DNA from: Chloroflexota bacterium
GTDB lineage: Bacteria > Chloroflexota > Anaerolineae > Promineifilales > Promineifilaceae
Length of the DNA stretch: 64,000 nt
Reading direction: 5' to 3'
Assembly (NCBI GenBank): GCA_014584575.1
Contig: JACTMP010000031.1
Coordinates: 1-64,000 of the forward strand
Both the position numbers and the translations under genes were made by a program. The notes beneath the pieces are model-generated. The model saw only the letters and a list, made by a program, of their open reading frames with translations. It had not been told where the DNA came from and did not search any database. This document shows positions 1 to 8,224 of the stretch, piece after piece. Each line of letters begins with the position of its first letter. The first letter of the stretch is position 1.

Positions 1-1
1 A

Positions 2-79
2 AATTCTCGTTATACAGTTGTTAATGATGCGAATTCCAAGTTTGCCGAATCAGCTACTTTGGAACTGAAGAATGTTTAG
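2..79 (+). CDS. C-terminal fragment of an unknown gene entering from the left edge
   Basis: A reading frame is open from base 2 and ends at a TAG at 77-79, giving 25 codons. Base composition is clearly more AT-rich than the kinase that follows, and the frame differs from it. The stretch is too short to identify. It could be the end of an inserted element or neighbouring gene whose arrival removed the 5' part of the kinase, or chance. Confidence 0.3.
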   Translation, partial: NSRYTVVNDANSKFAESATLELKNV

Positions 80-99
80 ATTATTTATGTTACACAGCA

Positions 100-1107
100 G
101 TGACGTTGGATGGTTACGGCCGTATCACCTTTTTCAGCCAGGGGGCGGAGGCGCTCACCGGCTGGCTGGCGGCGGAAGCGGTGGGGGCAATGGCCAATGA
201 AGTGTTCCGGCTGGCGGAGCCGGAAAGCCGCCGCTTTTTGGAAGTGGCGCCGCCCGCGGGCAGCAAACGGCAAATTGTAATTCGCACCCGCAGCGGCAAA
301 AACAGCGTGTTGGCCGTGACCGGGGCGCGGCTGCATCCGCTGCAACCAGATGCGGCGCAGCCGGCGGCGCGGGTGGTGCTGGTCTTGCGCGACGTGACCC
401 AGGAGGAGGCGGTGCGGCGGCTACGTTCCTACTTCCTGGCGAACATTTCCCACGAATTCCGCACCCCGCTCAGCACCTTGCAGGCTTCGATGGAACTGCT
501 GCTAGATGAAGAAGAAGCACTCTCCGCCGCCGAGATGCGGGAACTGCTCAAACCCTCGTACCTGAGCCTGTCCAGCCTGCAAACGTTGATTGACAATTTG
601 CTGGAAAGCAGCAGCATTGAAGCGGGTGAATTTGCCGTGCGGCTACGGCCGTGCCACATTCAGGATGCCATTACCGACGCGCTGCACATTGTACGGCCGT
701 TGTTGGAACGACGGCAGCAGGCAATTGCCCTCAACCAACCGGCCAATTTGCCACAAGTAGAAGCTGACTCTGCCCGGCTGACACAGGTAATGGTAAACTT
801 GCTCACCAATGCCAGCAAATACAGCCCGCATGGCAACACCATCACCGTGTCCTCACTCATTTTTGCTGACTGGCTGCGGGTGATGGTGGCCGACCAGGGG
901 CCGGGCATTCCACCGGCGGAACGGGCCAACCTGTTTCACCGCTTTGTGCGCCTGGATTCGGTAGACCGGGAGCAGTATGGCATTGGCCTGGGGTTGTATG
1001 TGGTCAAGACGGTCATTGAAGCGCATCACGGCCGTGTGGGTGTGGATGATGGGCCAGATGGTGGGTCGGTGTTTTGGTTTGAATTACCAATTTTGAAGCA
1101 GACCTGA
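100..1107 (+). CDS. Sensor histidine kinase, N-terminally truncated (PAS-HisKA-HATPase)
   Basis: Residues 1-100 form a PAS-type sensor domain, but the frame starts (GTG at 100) inside its first strand, and an in-frame stop lies at 22-24. The usual N-terminal PAS residues and any membrane segments are therefore missing. The HisKA region has the H-box with His118 ([13 protein letters not shown]). The ATPase domain shows the N-box ([10 protein letters not shown], about 233-242), G1 (DQGPGIP, about 265-271) and G2 (GIGLGL, about 294-299). Catalytic parts are intact, so it could still phosphorylate the response regulator 35 bp downstream. The first 97 bases are AT-rich and look foreign, suggesting a recombination or insertion junction. 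Kinase identity is sure; the true start is not. Confidence 0.85.
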   Translation: MTLDGYGRITFFSQGAEALTGWLAAEAVGAMANEVFRLAEPESRRFLEVAPPAGSKRQIVIRTRSGKNSVLAVTGARLHPLQPDAAQPAARVVLVLRDVTQEEAVRRLRSYFLANISHEFRTPLSTLQASMELLLDEEEALSAAEMRELLKPSYLSLSSLQTLIDNLLESSSIEAGEFAVRLRPCHIQDAITDALHIVRPLLERRQQAIALNQPANLPQVEADSARLTQVMVNLLTNASKYSPHGNTITVSSLIFADWLRVMVADQGPGIPPAERANLFHRFVRLDSVDREQYGIGLGLYVVKTVIEAHHGRVGVDDGPDGGSVFWFELPILKQT

Positions 1108-1132
1108 CAGGTTTCAAAAAACCTGTCAGGTC
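1101..1132. repeat. Perfect 14-bp inverted repeat overlapping the kinase stop codon
   Basis: Arms GACCTGACAGGTTT and AAACCTGTCAGGTC flank a 4-base loop. The kinase stop (1105-1107) lies in the left arm. There is no T-run, so this is a dispersed hairpin rather than a classical terminator. Hairpins of the same style, built on AGGGTTT, occur at 12115-12142 and 13521-13551. Confidence 0.8.
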
Positions 1133-1142
1133 TAAACCTGGT

Positions 1143-1814
1143 ATGAAAATTCTTATTGTTGAAGATGATCTCGCTCTTTCCGATGTGCTGGCATTTACGC
1201 TGCGGCGCGCCGGGTTTGAGGCGCTGGTGGTGCATGATGGGCTGGCGGGCATTGCCGCCTGGGAGAAGGAGTCACCCGACCTGCTGGTGCTGGATTTGAA
1301 CCTGCCGAAGTTGGATGGCCTGGGGGTGTGCCGCCACATCCGGGCGCATGACAAAACGCCGATCATCATCCTCAGTGTGCGCGGCAGCGATGAAGCAGTG
1401 GTGACCGGCCTGGAACAGGGGGCGGATGATTACATCGTCAAGCCGTTTAGTCCGGGACAGTTGGTGGCCCGTATCCGGGCGGTGCTGCGCCGGGCGGGCA
1501 TGGCGGCCACGCCGGGCGTGTTAACCGTCGCCGACCTGACGTTGGACCGCGCCCGCAACGAAGTGCAGCGGCCCAATCAGTTGCCCATTCGCCTGACACC
1601 GTTGGAGACCAAATTGCTGGAAACGCTGTTGATCAATGTGGGGCAGGTGTTGACGAGTGAGGGGATGATCACGGCCGTGTGGGGCAGCGACGGCGGCGAC
1701 AAAACGATGCTCAAGCAGTTGGTCTACCGCCTGCGGGCTAAACTGGAAGAGACGGGTACGGCCGTGCAAATTGAAACGATTCCTGGTGTAGGATACAGTC
1801 TACGCCAGGAGTAG
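1143..1814 (+). CDS. OmpR-family response regulator
   Basis: The 223-residue protein has an N-terminal receiver domain with acidic pocket EDD at 7-9, phosphoacceptor Asp51 in LLVLDLNLP, and the conserved Lys in IVKPF near 102. A C-terminal winged-helix DNA-binding domain follows from about residue 130. Its architecture and length are those of an OmpR/PhoB regulator. It follows the truncated sensor kinase on the same strand after 35 bp and is presumably its partner. The receiver and effector domains look intact. Confidence 0.93.
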   Translation: MKILIVEDDLALSDVLAFTLRRAGFEALVVHDGLAGIAAWEKESPDLLVLDLNLPKLDGLGVCRHIRAHDKTPIIILSVRGSDEAVVTGLEQGADDYIVKPFSPGQLVARIRAVLRRAGMAATPGVLTVADLTLDRARNEVQRPNQLPIRLTPLETKLLETLLINVGQVLTSEGMITAVWGSDGGDKTMLKQLVYRLRAKLEETGTAVQIETIPGVGYSLRQE

Positions 1815-2284
1815 AGTTCAGGTCATCATCATTCATGTTCGAGGCGTTTTCCCAGGGCATCGTCGGCGGGAAGGGTTGGCCGTCTGGCTTGACGCCGCTG
1901 CGCAACATGGCCGTAAACTGTTCCAGGGTGAGCGTGCTGACAAACGGCCGTGGGTCAGGCACAGCCAGACTAACCGACGTGGCCGGCGAGCCGGTCATAT
2001 TTGGTCCATGGCAGCCGCGACATTCGCCAAAAGTAGCCACATACTTGCCGTACTCGGCCGTTATACCTGGTGGCGGGGCGGTGATGACGGCCGGCGCGGG
2101 CGGGGGCGGTTCGCCGAACAGGCAGACGTTCAGCATGAGACGTTATTTTGAGGCACTGGCCGGCCGGGTGTAATCCCTTCGTTAGAAAACAGGGGGAGCC
2201 AATTCGCCGGGGCAGGCAAGTGACATTCATCAATGATGCAGGTCGTTTTGTCAGGGGAATGGTGGGGGGCACGGCCGTTGGCAC
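1815..2284 (-). pseudogene. Decayed c-type cytochrome
   Basis: On the minus strand the frame from about 2136 contains a haem-binding CRGCHGPN motif (near 2011-2022) with typical class I cytochrome c context (GKYVATFGECRGCHG, FPPTMPWENASNMNDDDL). After NMNDDDL the frame runs into unrelated residues just where a final helix is expected. Upstream bases 2140-2284 continue similarity only in other frames, including a second CxxxCH-like stretch, so frameshifts are needed. It ends against the response regulator in convergent orientation. A truncated, frameshifted relic is the best reading. Confidence 0.6.
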
Positions 2285-2597
2285 GGAACATTAATCCCAT
2301 TTATAGGTTGTAGGTTGAGCGGCTACCTTTTATACTAGGGAACGTCAGAGCTAACCAGCACAAGCAAAAAAGATGTTTATCATGCACGTTTGCCGGATAA
2401 AACCCCCATTATCATGTTATACCGCAGGTTTTGCCGGGTATGTACCTGGATATGGGGGTTCACCCCGCAAAACACGCAGTATAAGACGAATTTCAGCGGT
2501 TTAACCCGCATTCGTGCAGTTGAATAAGGGTTAGCAGACCCTACTCAATTGTTGGTATACCCAAACAAGAGTACGAACATAATAAAGGAGTAAAATT
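2285..2597. other. Gene-free leader of the HerA-NurA-methyltransferase unit, with interleaved inverted repeats
   Basis: No gene is seen here. Two inverted repeats interleave: AACCCCCAT (2401-2409) pairs with ATGGGGGTT (2452-2460), and a 21-base arm at 2418-2438 pairs with 2463-2483 with few mismatches. The order A-B-A'-B' permits a pseudoknot-like fold. Small hairpins follow at 2495-2509 and 2527-2542. The region is AT-richer than the left flank and marks the border where the ACGGCCGT octamer stops. It may be a structured leader RNA, a regulatory region or an integration scar. Confidence 0.5.
2549..2568. promoter_or_regulatory. Possible operator before the island operon
   Basis: An imperfect palindrome TTGTTGGTATACCCAAACAA has a perfect GGTATACC core and lies 29 bp upstream of the TTG start. 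It could bind a dimeric repressor. Evidence is symmetry and position only. Confidence 0.3.
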
Positions 2598-4760
2598 TTG
2601 AATAACTTCATTACCCAACTCGATACAGCCAACAGGCAATTGGAAGCGACGCACATCAATAATGAGATCAAAGCGGCCAAGCGAAAATTCTTGTCTCTTG
2701 TTCAACCAAATCAGTACGTTGGGGAAGTTTATTCGCTGAGTTATGAAACGGCGTTGGTGATGATTCATGATCATCATCGCCGTGAAGTTGGTGGCATTCC
2801 TAGTTTGAGCTTCCTTATAGCTACTCGAATCCCCATTTCATGGATTGAGACGCAGTCAAATGCAAACTTGGAGAATTTTGATCACAGGCGGGAAGATGCT
2901 TCTATTATATTGCTACGGGTTATGGATGCGGCACGTCTTCCCTCTGATGATGAAGCATTAAGAATACGGGTGCAATCTGCACAAAATATAAGTGGAGAGC
3001 CGGACTTGCATTGGGATAGTTCTCAAGCAATGGATAGCAAAACGCACCACGTTTTAAGTTTTGCAGGTGTTCAGTGTAGAGTGATTGGGACTTTCTTTCT
3101 TGACGCTGATGAAGCTAACACCATTCCCCAACTGAAGTTTGGTAGTGACATCTCCAATTATTATCCCAATCAAGGATTGAAGGTATATAAGCCTAACGAA
3201 GCGGCGCTTGAAGCTATTGTCAATTACAGAACCATTGAAACCAGCGAACCTTCGAGACCAGTGAATATCGGTCAGATACGGTATGCTTCGACTAACCGTA
3301 ATTTCCAAGGGGTTGCTGATGTCCCATTTGCGATTAATCCTGCCGATTTGCTCGACCAGAAGACAGCTTTATTTGGGATGACTCGCACAGGCAAATCCAA
3401 TACAACAAAGGTTATGCTTGCATCTGTTTTTGATCTTCGCTATTCGGATGCAGAACAAACGGAGAGCGAGGATCAATCAGTTAAGAGAATTGGACAAGTC
3501 GTGTTTGATCCCAATGGAGAATATGCCAATGAAAACGATCAGAATGTGGCATTAACAAATCTATGGAAATTGCGCTCAACATTTGGAGATCAAAACGATG
3601 TAGTTGTCTATGGTGCAACAAGACCTGCGCACGATCCAAATCGCGCCTTGATTCGTATGAACTTTCTGGAAGACGAGAATTTGCAGATTGGCAAGGAAAT
3701 CATTGATTTTTCAACTGAACACAACACCTCTCAATACATGAGGGCTTTTCGTCAAGTCGTGTTCATACCTCCTGATCAAAACGATCAAAGTGCAACCACT
3801 CGGTATCGCCGTCGTGTACTGGTTTATCGCACACTATTAGTCAGAGGAGGTTTCGATCCACCACGAAATGATGCATCTCTTCGTAGTACACGAAGATTAT
3901 TTAACCAAGGGTTGCTGAATGCAATGTCATCGAGTACAGGTGATAACGCTACAGAGTATCAATCTGCTGCACGCATATTGGCAAATCCCAATCCTGCCTG
4001 GGGACAATTATTTACCGCTTTTGAAGCGTTGAATCGCTTTATCAAGGATCGTTCAAGTGGATATGCAGCATTTGATCAAGCATATATTAATCGCCCTGAC
4101 GGTTCAGGTGAACAGTGGGCAGACGCAGACCTATTGAGATTACTGGAAATGTATGCTTGGCCAAATGGTATGCGACAGATTGGCGCAGCCAGTGAACAAC
4201 ATTCAAACGAAACCAGCGGTGATTATGCTGACCAGATATATGAACATCTGTGCAATGGCAAGTTAGTGATTGTTGATCAATCCATTGGTAACCCTCAAGT
4301 TAATAAGAGCGCCGCTGATCGAATAATGTGGGCGATTTTTCGAGGACAACAAGCAAAATTCCGTGAAGGAATAACTGGCGAGAATTTTCCTCGGATTCTC
4401 GTTTATGTGGAAGAAGCGCACAACATCCTTCCCGCTGGCACTGATATGAATTTGCAGGATGTTTGGGTCAGAGCAGCGAAAGAGGGCGCGAAATACCACA
4501 TTGGTATGGTGTATATTACTCAAGAAGTTAGTAGCATCCAGCGAAATATACTCAAAAACACGGCAAACTGGTTTATTGGTCATCTCAACAATTCAGACGA
4601 AACAAAAGAGTTACGGAAGTTTTATGATTTTGCCGATTTTGAGGGATCAATACTTCGTGCCCAAGATAAAGGGTTTCTGCGAGTAAAAACCATGAGCAAC
4701 CCTTTTGTCGTTCCTGTACAGGTAAATCGGTTTGTAATAGATGCTTCAAACGAGGGATAA
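2598..4760 (+). CDS. herA: HerA-family hexameric ATPase/translocase
   Basis: The 720-residue protein is larger than archaeal HerA (about 500) but has its core. An N-terminal beta-barrel-like region spans about 1-240. Walker A is GMTRTGKSNT (260-269, Lys266), a HerA-typical DPNGEYA follows at 304-310, Walker B is ILVYVEEAHNIL (600-611), and a TQ..SSIQRNILKNT motif lies at 641-655. Residues 340-590 form a long insertion. HerA pumps DNA and works with the NurA nuclease, which is the next gene. The start is TTG at 2598 with AAAGGAG 7 bases upstream. The gene is AT-richer than the host genes and contains no ACGGCCGT, which suggests transfer. A role in phage or plasmid defence is inferred from the trio. 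Confidence 0.85.
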   Translation: MNNFITQLDTANRQLEATHINNEIKAAKRKFLSLVQPNQYVGEVYSLSYETALVMIHDHHRREVGGIPSLSFLIATRIPISWIETQSNANLENFDHRREDASIILLRVMDAARLPSDDEALRIRVQSAQNISGEPDLHWDSSQAMDSKTHHVLSFAGVQCRVIGTFFLDADEANTIPQLKFGSDISNYYPNQGLKVYKPNEAALEAIVNYRTIETSEPSRPVNIGQIRYASTNRNFQGVADVPFAINPADLLDQKTALFGMTRTGKSNTTKVMLASVFDLRYSDAEQTESEDQSVKRIGQVVFDPNGEYANENDQNVALTNLWKLRSTFGDQNDVVVYGATRPAHDPNRALIRMNFLEDENLQIGKEIIDFSTEHNTSQYMRAFRQVVFIPPDQNDQSATTRYRRRVLVYRTLLVRGGFDPPRNDASLRSTRRLFNQGLLNAMSSSTGDNATEYQSAARILANPNPAWGQLFTAFEALNRFIKDRSSGYAAFDQAYINRPDGSGEQWADADLLRLLEMYAWPNGMRQIGAASEQHSNETSGDYADQIYEHLCNGKLVIVDQSIGNPQVNKSAADRIMWAIFRGQQAKFREGITGENFPRILVYVEEAHNILPAGTDMNLQDVWVRAAKEGAKYHIGMVYITQEVSSIQRNILKNTANWFIGHLNNSDETKELRKFYDFADFEGSILRAQDKGFLRVKTMSNPFVVPVQVNRFVIDASNEG

Positions 4761-4776
4761 CAGGAGGTCAGCATAT

Positions 4777-6201
4777 ATGCCATATCAAGGTGAACTTGCC
4801 CAGTATGATCCCCTTCGGCGTGTCGTTAATGACCAAAGAGTTAATTCGCTTCTCGAAAGAAGCAGAATACGCCCAGAAACTTCAACGGGAAACTTGCCCA
4901 GAATCAACTTTGCTGAGGTAGCTCCAAGCCAATTTCGTCCAACCCATGTGATTGCTATTGACGGGAGTAATATACCTGTATCTGTTCGAGATGGCTATCC
5001 AGGTGCTGAACTTGGTTATGTAACGGTAGCTTCTGTTATCCTGAATCTCGAATTACTTGACGAATTGGACAGAAATCGGCCAGTTAGCCCGGTTGCTTAT
5101 CGTAGAACAGAGGATGCAGAATCAATTGATAGCGTATTTCCTGGTTGTAACATAGTGCTGGACCAAGACCGGTCGGCAAAGGATTCTTTGCGTAAGGTAA
5201 TATTTGAATTGTTGAGCGAAAAGAAACTGTTCGACGATGGGGAAACTTTACTAGATACTTACGAATCTTTGTTGCAGTATAAGCCTGATGACGATCAAAG
5301 ATGTCCGTACGCTGATGTTTACGAGAACAACTGTCTCTCAACACAACCCACTTTCATAAAGAAAAGGGGGCAATATCAATGCAATTGCGTTGCTTGCTAT
5401 CCCTTGTACTCGACTGATGCGCTGCGATTACATGAAAGGTTTCACTCGGACAGCACAAATGCCGCAATTTACACGGAAATAATGCAAGTCCTCGAGAGGC
5501 TTTGGCTAGTCCACATTCTGCGAGGATTTGAAGCAAAGGGGTATTTGCGTTTATTACGCAATTTCGCTTTTGTGATTGATGGTCCTTTAGCTGTGTTTGG
5601 GCAACCGGCCTGGTTAAGTCAGGCAATCAAGCAAGAGCTAAAACGGCTAAATCAAGCTGCAAAGCCATTTACGGACGGGCTTGATATGCTAGTTTTGGGG
5701 ATTGAGAAAAGCGGCTCGTTTGTTACCCATTTTGAACAACTTGTGCTAACAAAACGCAGTGATTCGGATATTGCTCTTCAGGAAATACCATTCAATCAGT
5801 TAGCAACACATCATATGAACAACTCTTTGATACCACCGCAAACAGCATGTTTGTTGACTGATGAATACATCAAACGAAACATAATCTACTCAGAAAGCAC
5901 AAGACCTTATGGCAGGCAAACCTATTTTGGACGCAAATTCTTCTATAGGACAAAATCAGGCGCTCAAATTGTAGCCTCTTTGCCTTTTCTGGATGACTAC
6001 CACGAAGATATTCAACAGGCCAACCCCGATCAATATCCTAGATTAGCTGATGCACTTGCCTTGTTTGATCAATTGGTCTCATCAAGACATCCTAATTCTT
6101 TGGCTCCAGTTGTCTCAGCACATGCAGAAGCGGCTATACCCCTCAATTTAGGGAAAAAGGTTCTCGAGCGCATGGCTCACGAATTAATGCAGAAACGGTA
6201 A
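4777..6201 (+). CDS. nurA: NurA-like nuclease with a Cys-rich insertion
   Basis: The protein is 474 residues from ATG 4777, which has an AGGAGG box at 4762-4767; the in-frame ATG at 4741 lies inside herA and has no such site. The NurA-type metal-binding motif is VIAIDGSNIPVS (Asp62). A second acidic motif, FAFVIDGPLAVFG, contains Asp268, and a basic motif VLGIEKSGSF follows near 306-315. Cys176, Cys186, Cys202, Cys204 and Cys207 form a cluster, with His219 and His223 close by. This could bind zinc or an Fe-S centre and is not a feature of the archaeal enzyme as I know it. NurA is a 5'-3' nuclease acting with HerA. It starts 16 bp after herA and its stop overlaps the next start (TAATG), so one transcript is likely. 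Confidence 0.75.
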   Translation: MPYQGELAQYDPLRRVVNDQRVNSLLERSRIRPETSTGNLPRINFAEVAPSQFRPTHVIAIDGSNIPVSVRDGYPGAELGYVTVASVILNLELLDELDRNRPVSPVAYRRTEDAESIDSVFPGCNIVLDQDRSAKDSLRKVIFELLSEKKLFDDGETLLDTYESLLQYKPDDDQRCPYADVYENNCLSTQPTFIKKRGQYQCNCVACYPLYSTDALRLHERFHSDSTNAAIYTEIMQVLERLWLVHILRGFEAKGYLRLLRNFAFVIDGPLAVFGQPAWLSQAIKQELKRLNQAAKPFTDGLDMLVLGIEKSGSFVTHFEQLVLTKRSDSDIALQEIPFNQLATHHMNNSLIPPQTACLLTDEYIKRNIIYSESTRPYGRQTYFGRKFFYRTKSGAQIVASLPFLDDYHEDIQQANPDQYPRLADALALFDQLVSSRHPNSLAPVVSAHAEAAIPLNLGKKVLERMAHELMQKR

Positions 6202-7334
6202 TGATACAAAAAGACGGTCATTGGCAACACACATATGAGAATGCAGTTGGTAGATGGGCTGGAATCGGCCCCTACTACGCTATGTTTCCCAATGAATTTG
6301 CTTTTAGTGTGATTTCTCAGTTTACAGCGAAGGGAGATTGGGTTCTTGATCCATTTGCGGGACGGTTTTCTAGCATTTATGCGGCTACTTCGCAAGAAAG
6401 GAACGGTGTAGGCATCGAAATCAATCCAGTAGGTTGGGTATACGGACAATCAAAACTACATCCTGCTCCAAGAGAGTTAGTTGAAGAGCGCTTAAAACAA
6501 ATCTGTTATCGCGCTCGATATTTTGGTACACGTTCGTTCAAAACCCTGCCTGATTTTTTCCTGCATTGTTACACACCTAGAGTTTTGTCATTTTTGCTGG
6601 CAGCAAAAAATGATCTAGATTGGAAGAACAACACTGTAGACACAACTCTAATGGGGTTAATCTTAGTTTTCCTTCATGCGAAACAGGGCAGCGGTTTATC
6701 TAATCAAATGCGGCAATCAAAAGCAATGGCCCCAGATTATTCTGTACGATGGTGGCATTACCACGATATGAAGCCTCCGGACTTAGACCCTCTTGGATTT
6801 TTGCAGTCTAAAATTGATTGGAGGTATAAGAAAGGAATACCAGCAGAGGTTGGGGATGGGACAGCAAGTTTGGCTGATAGCACGATTGAAATGGTGCATA
6901 TTGCGAGCGAAATCGAAGCTGGTAAATTATCGAAATTCCGGCTCCTTCTTACATCCCCACCCTATTACGACATTACTCATTACCACTATGATCAATGGTT
7001 GCGGTATTGGATGCTGGGGGGTCCAAGTTGGCCGAGCAAAGCTGAGGATAAACATCGGGGTCGGTTTAGTTCACAAACGGCTTATCGGGAATTGTTGGAT
7101 ACAGTGTTTATGCAAGCATCTCAAGTTATGGCTGATGATGCTATTGTTTATGTCCGAACGGATAAACGACAATTCACCCTTGATTCAACTCGTGAATCGC
7201 TCCAGCGCCACTTTCCAAATTGGGAACTAAAGGAGACAGATCGCCCTATTACTGGGCAAACCCAAACTGTTTTGTTCGGTGATTATAGTCGTAAACCAGG
7301 AGAGGTTGACCTCGTATTGAGAAGTAGACCTTAA
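6201..7334 (+). CDS. DNA methyltransferase of the HerA-NurA unit (N4-cytosine/N6-adenine type)
   Basis: The 377-residue enzyme has an AdoMet-binding motif I, VLDPFAGRFSS (48-58), followed by GIEINP (71-76). Catalytic motif IV is LLLTSPPYYD (248-257), typical of exocyclic-amino DNA methyltransferases. About 190 residues separate the motifs, leaving room for target recognition as in alpha-type order. It overlaps nurA by one base. A methylase beside a motor and a nuclease suggests self/non-self marking of DNA, as in restriction, BREX or DISARM logic, but the specificity cannot be read from sequence. No separate specificity subunit is seen. Confidence 0.8.
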   Translation: MIQKDGHWQHTYENAVGRWAGIGPYYAMFPNEFAFSVISQFTAKGDWVLDPFAGRFSSIYAATSQERNGVGIEINPVGWVYGQSKLHPAPRELVEERLKQICYRARYFGTRSFKTLPDFFLHCYTPRVLSFLLAAKNDLDWKNNTVDTTLMGLILVFLHAKQGSGLSNQMRQSKAMAPDYSVRWWHYHDMKPPDLDPLGFLQSKIDWRYKKGIPAEVGDGTASLADSTIEMVHIASEIEAGKLSKFRLLLTSPPYYDITHYHYDQWLRYWMLGGPSWPSKAEDKHRGRFSSQTAYRELLDTVFMQASQVMADDAIVYVRTDKRQFTLDSTRESLQRHFPNWELKETDRPITGQTQTVLFGDYSRKPGEVDLVLRSRP

Positions 7335-7739
7335 AAAGATGTAGCAGGCTAACATTCCCCCCACTTGACGCTGGCGCGATGCCTCGGACGGCTGGCTATT
7401 TGGTGAATGGCAAAGATATTGGTCAGCCACGCCAGCGCTGCTGAACCTGGCGTTGGGCTGTGCGGTGCGAGAATGCAGGGCGGTTGGTTGACGGAAGGTG
7501 GTGGGGAATGGGCCGGGGATGCGGCCGCTTCGGCAGGTTCAGTGCAAGCGTTTTGACAGGTTCGGTAGAGAGTTTGATGTGGTGGAGATATTGAAATGAT
7601 ACTTGATATCCCGGCCTGGGCACGGCAAAGTGTGTCCCCCGATGTTCATGATTTTTCGACGTGCGCCAGATGCATCGTGACGGCCGTACACAGATTCAAC
7701 TGCCCGACCTTAAGGAGTTAAAAGGCTGGGCTAAGTCTC

Positions 7740-7898
7740 ATGGTACGTCGTCTTGTGGAAGCGGGCGTTAAGGCGAAAATTGAAGGAACGGAGACGATTC
7801 TGACCACCTGGCAGAGTTTTTATGATTGGGCGCACGGCCGTTACCATATGCTTGAAGACGGCTATGACAGTTGGATAGGTGATAGAAAAACCAAATAG
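7740..7898 (+). CDS. Small open frame, possible gene remnant
   Basis: An ATG-to-TAG frame of 52 codons has a protein-like composition (for example TILTTWQSFYDWAHGRYHML). The region upstream, 7684-7770, reads as plausible protein in a different frame (IQLPDLKELKGWAKSHG), as if a longer gene had been frameshifted. There is no ribosome site of note and the family is not recognised. It contains one ACGGCCGT-type site, so it belongs to the resident genome rather than the island. Confidence 0.3.
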   Translation: MVRRLVEAGVKAKIEGTETILTTWQSFYDWAHGRYHMLEDGYDSWIGDRKTK

Positions 7899-7920
7899 AC
7901 ATGGGACAATGAGGAGTCTG

Positions 7921-8108
7921 GCATCCTCAGATGCCAGACAGGTCGCATCTGAGGATGCGACACTCCGCTACCCAATTGAAACCATTGCCCGATTGCCGCC
8001 GGATGGAATCCGGCGTCTGCTACAAAAAACCTGCTAAAGCAGGTTAGAAACCCGACCTTAACGCGCTTTAGCGCGTTTTTTGTAACAGCCTGGGGATTCA
8101 TCCCCAGG
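7921..8108. repeat. Run of five consecutive hairpins
   Basis: Five inverted repeats lie head to tail. They are 7921-7934/7945-7958 (GCATCCTCAGATGC, perfect 14 bp), 7997-8004/8008-8015 (CGCCGGAT), 8028-8045 (AACCTGC stem), 8060-8081 (AACGCGC stem plus T-run) and 8089-8108 (CCTGGGGAT). Each has a different sequence, so this is not a single tandem family. Confidence 0.8.
8060..8081 (+). terminator. Intrinsic terminator
   Basis: The stem AACGCGC/GCGCGTT has loop TTTA and is followed by a T-run (8076-8081). It would stop transcripts coming from the island or the debris before the pantothenate operon. Confidence 0.7.
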
Positions 8109-8224
8109 AGAGAGCGAGCCATCATTCGAATTGCTGAAACAACCCGGCAAAATGTCAGCTTGTAATCCGGTTGCGGTTATAATCCCACCACCACTGAAAT
8201 TGGCAGCGGAAAGGAGAAAACAAG

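Larger units (their letters stand above)
7335..8224. other. Gene debris and hairpins between the island and panB
   Basis: Apart from a 52-codon frame at 7740-7898, no convincing gene is present. Bases 7350-7660 have resident-like GC but are broken by stops in all frames. The octamer ACGGCCGT reappears at 7679, so the right border of the foreign segment lies between 7335 and 7679. Bases 7921-8108 are a chain of hairpins. A TATAAT at 8178-8183 could be the -10 box of panB, but no good -35 box is seen. Confidence 0.5.

Noticed and set aside
1101-1132. Terminator between kinase and response regulator
   Set aside because: The perfect stem has no T-run and is a member of a dispersed hairpin type; stopping transcription there would separate partner genes.
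2401-2483. Integron attC site
   Set aside because: The imperfect inverted repeat and nearby GTTAGC words suggested it, but the conserved R'/R'' spacing is not met, arms interleave, and no integrase or second site is present.
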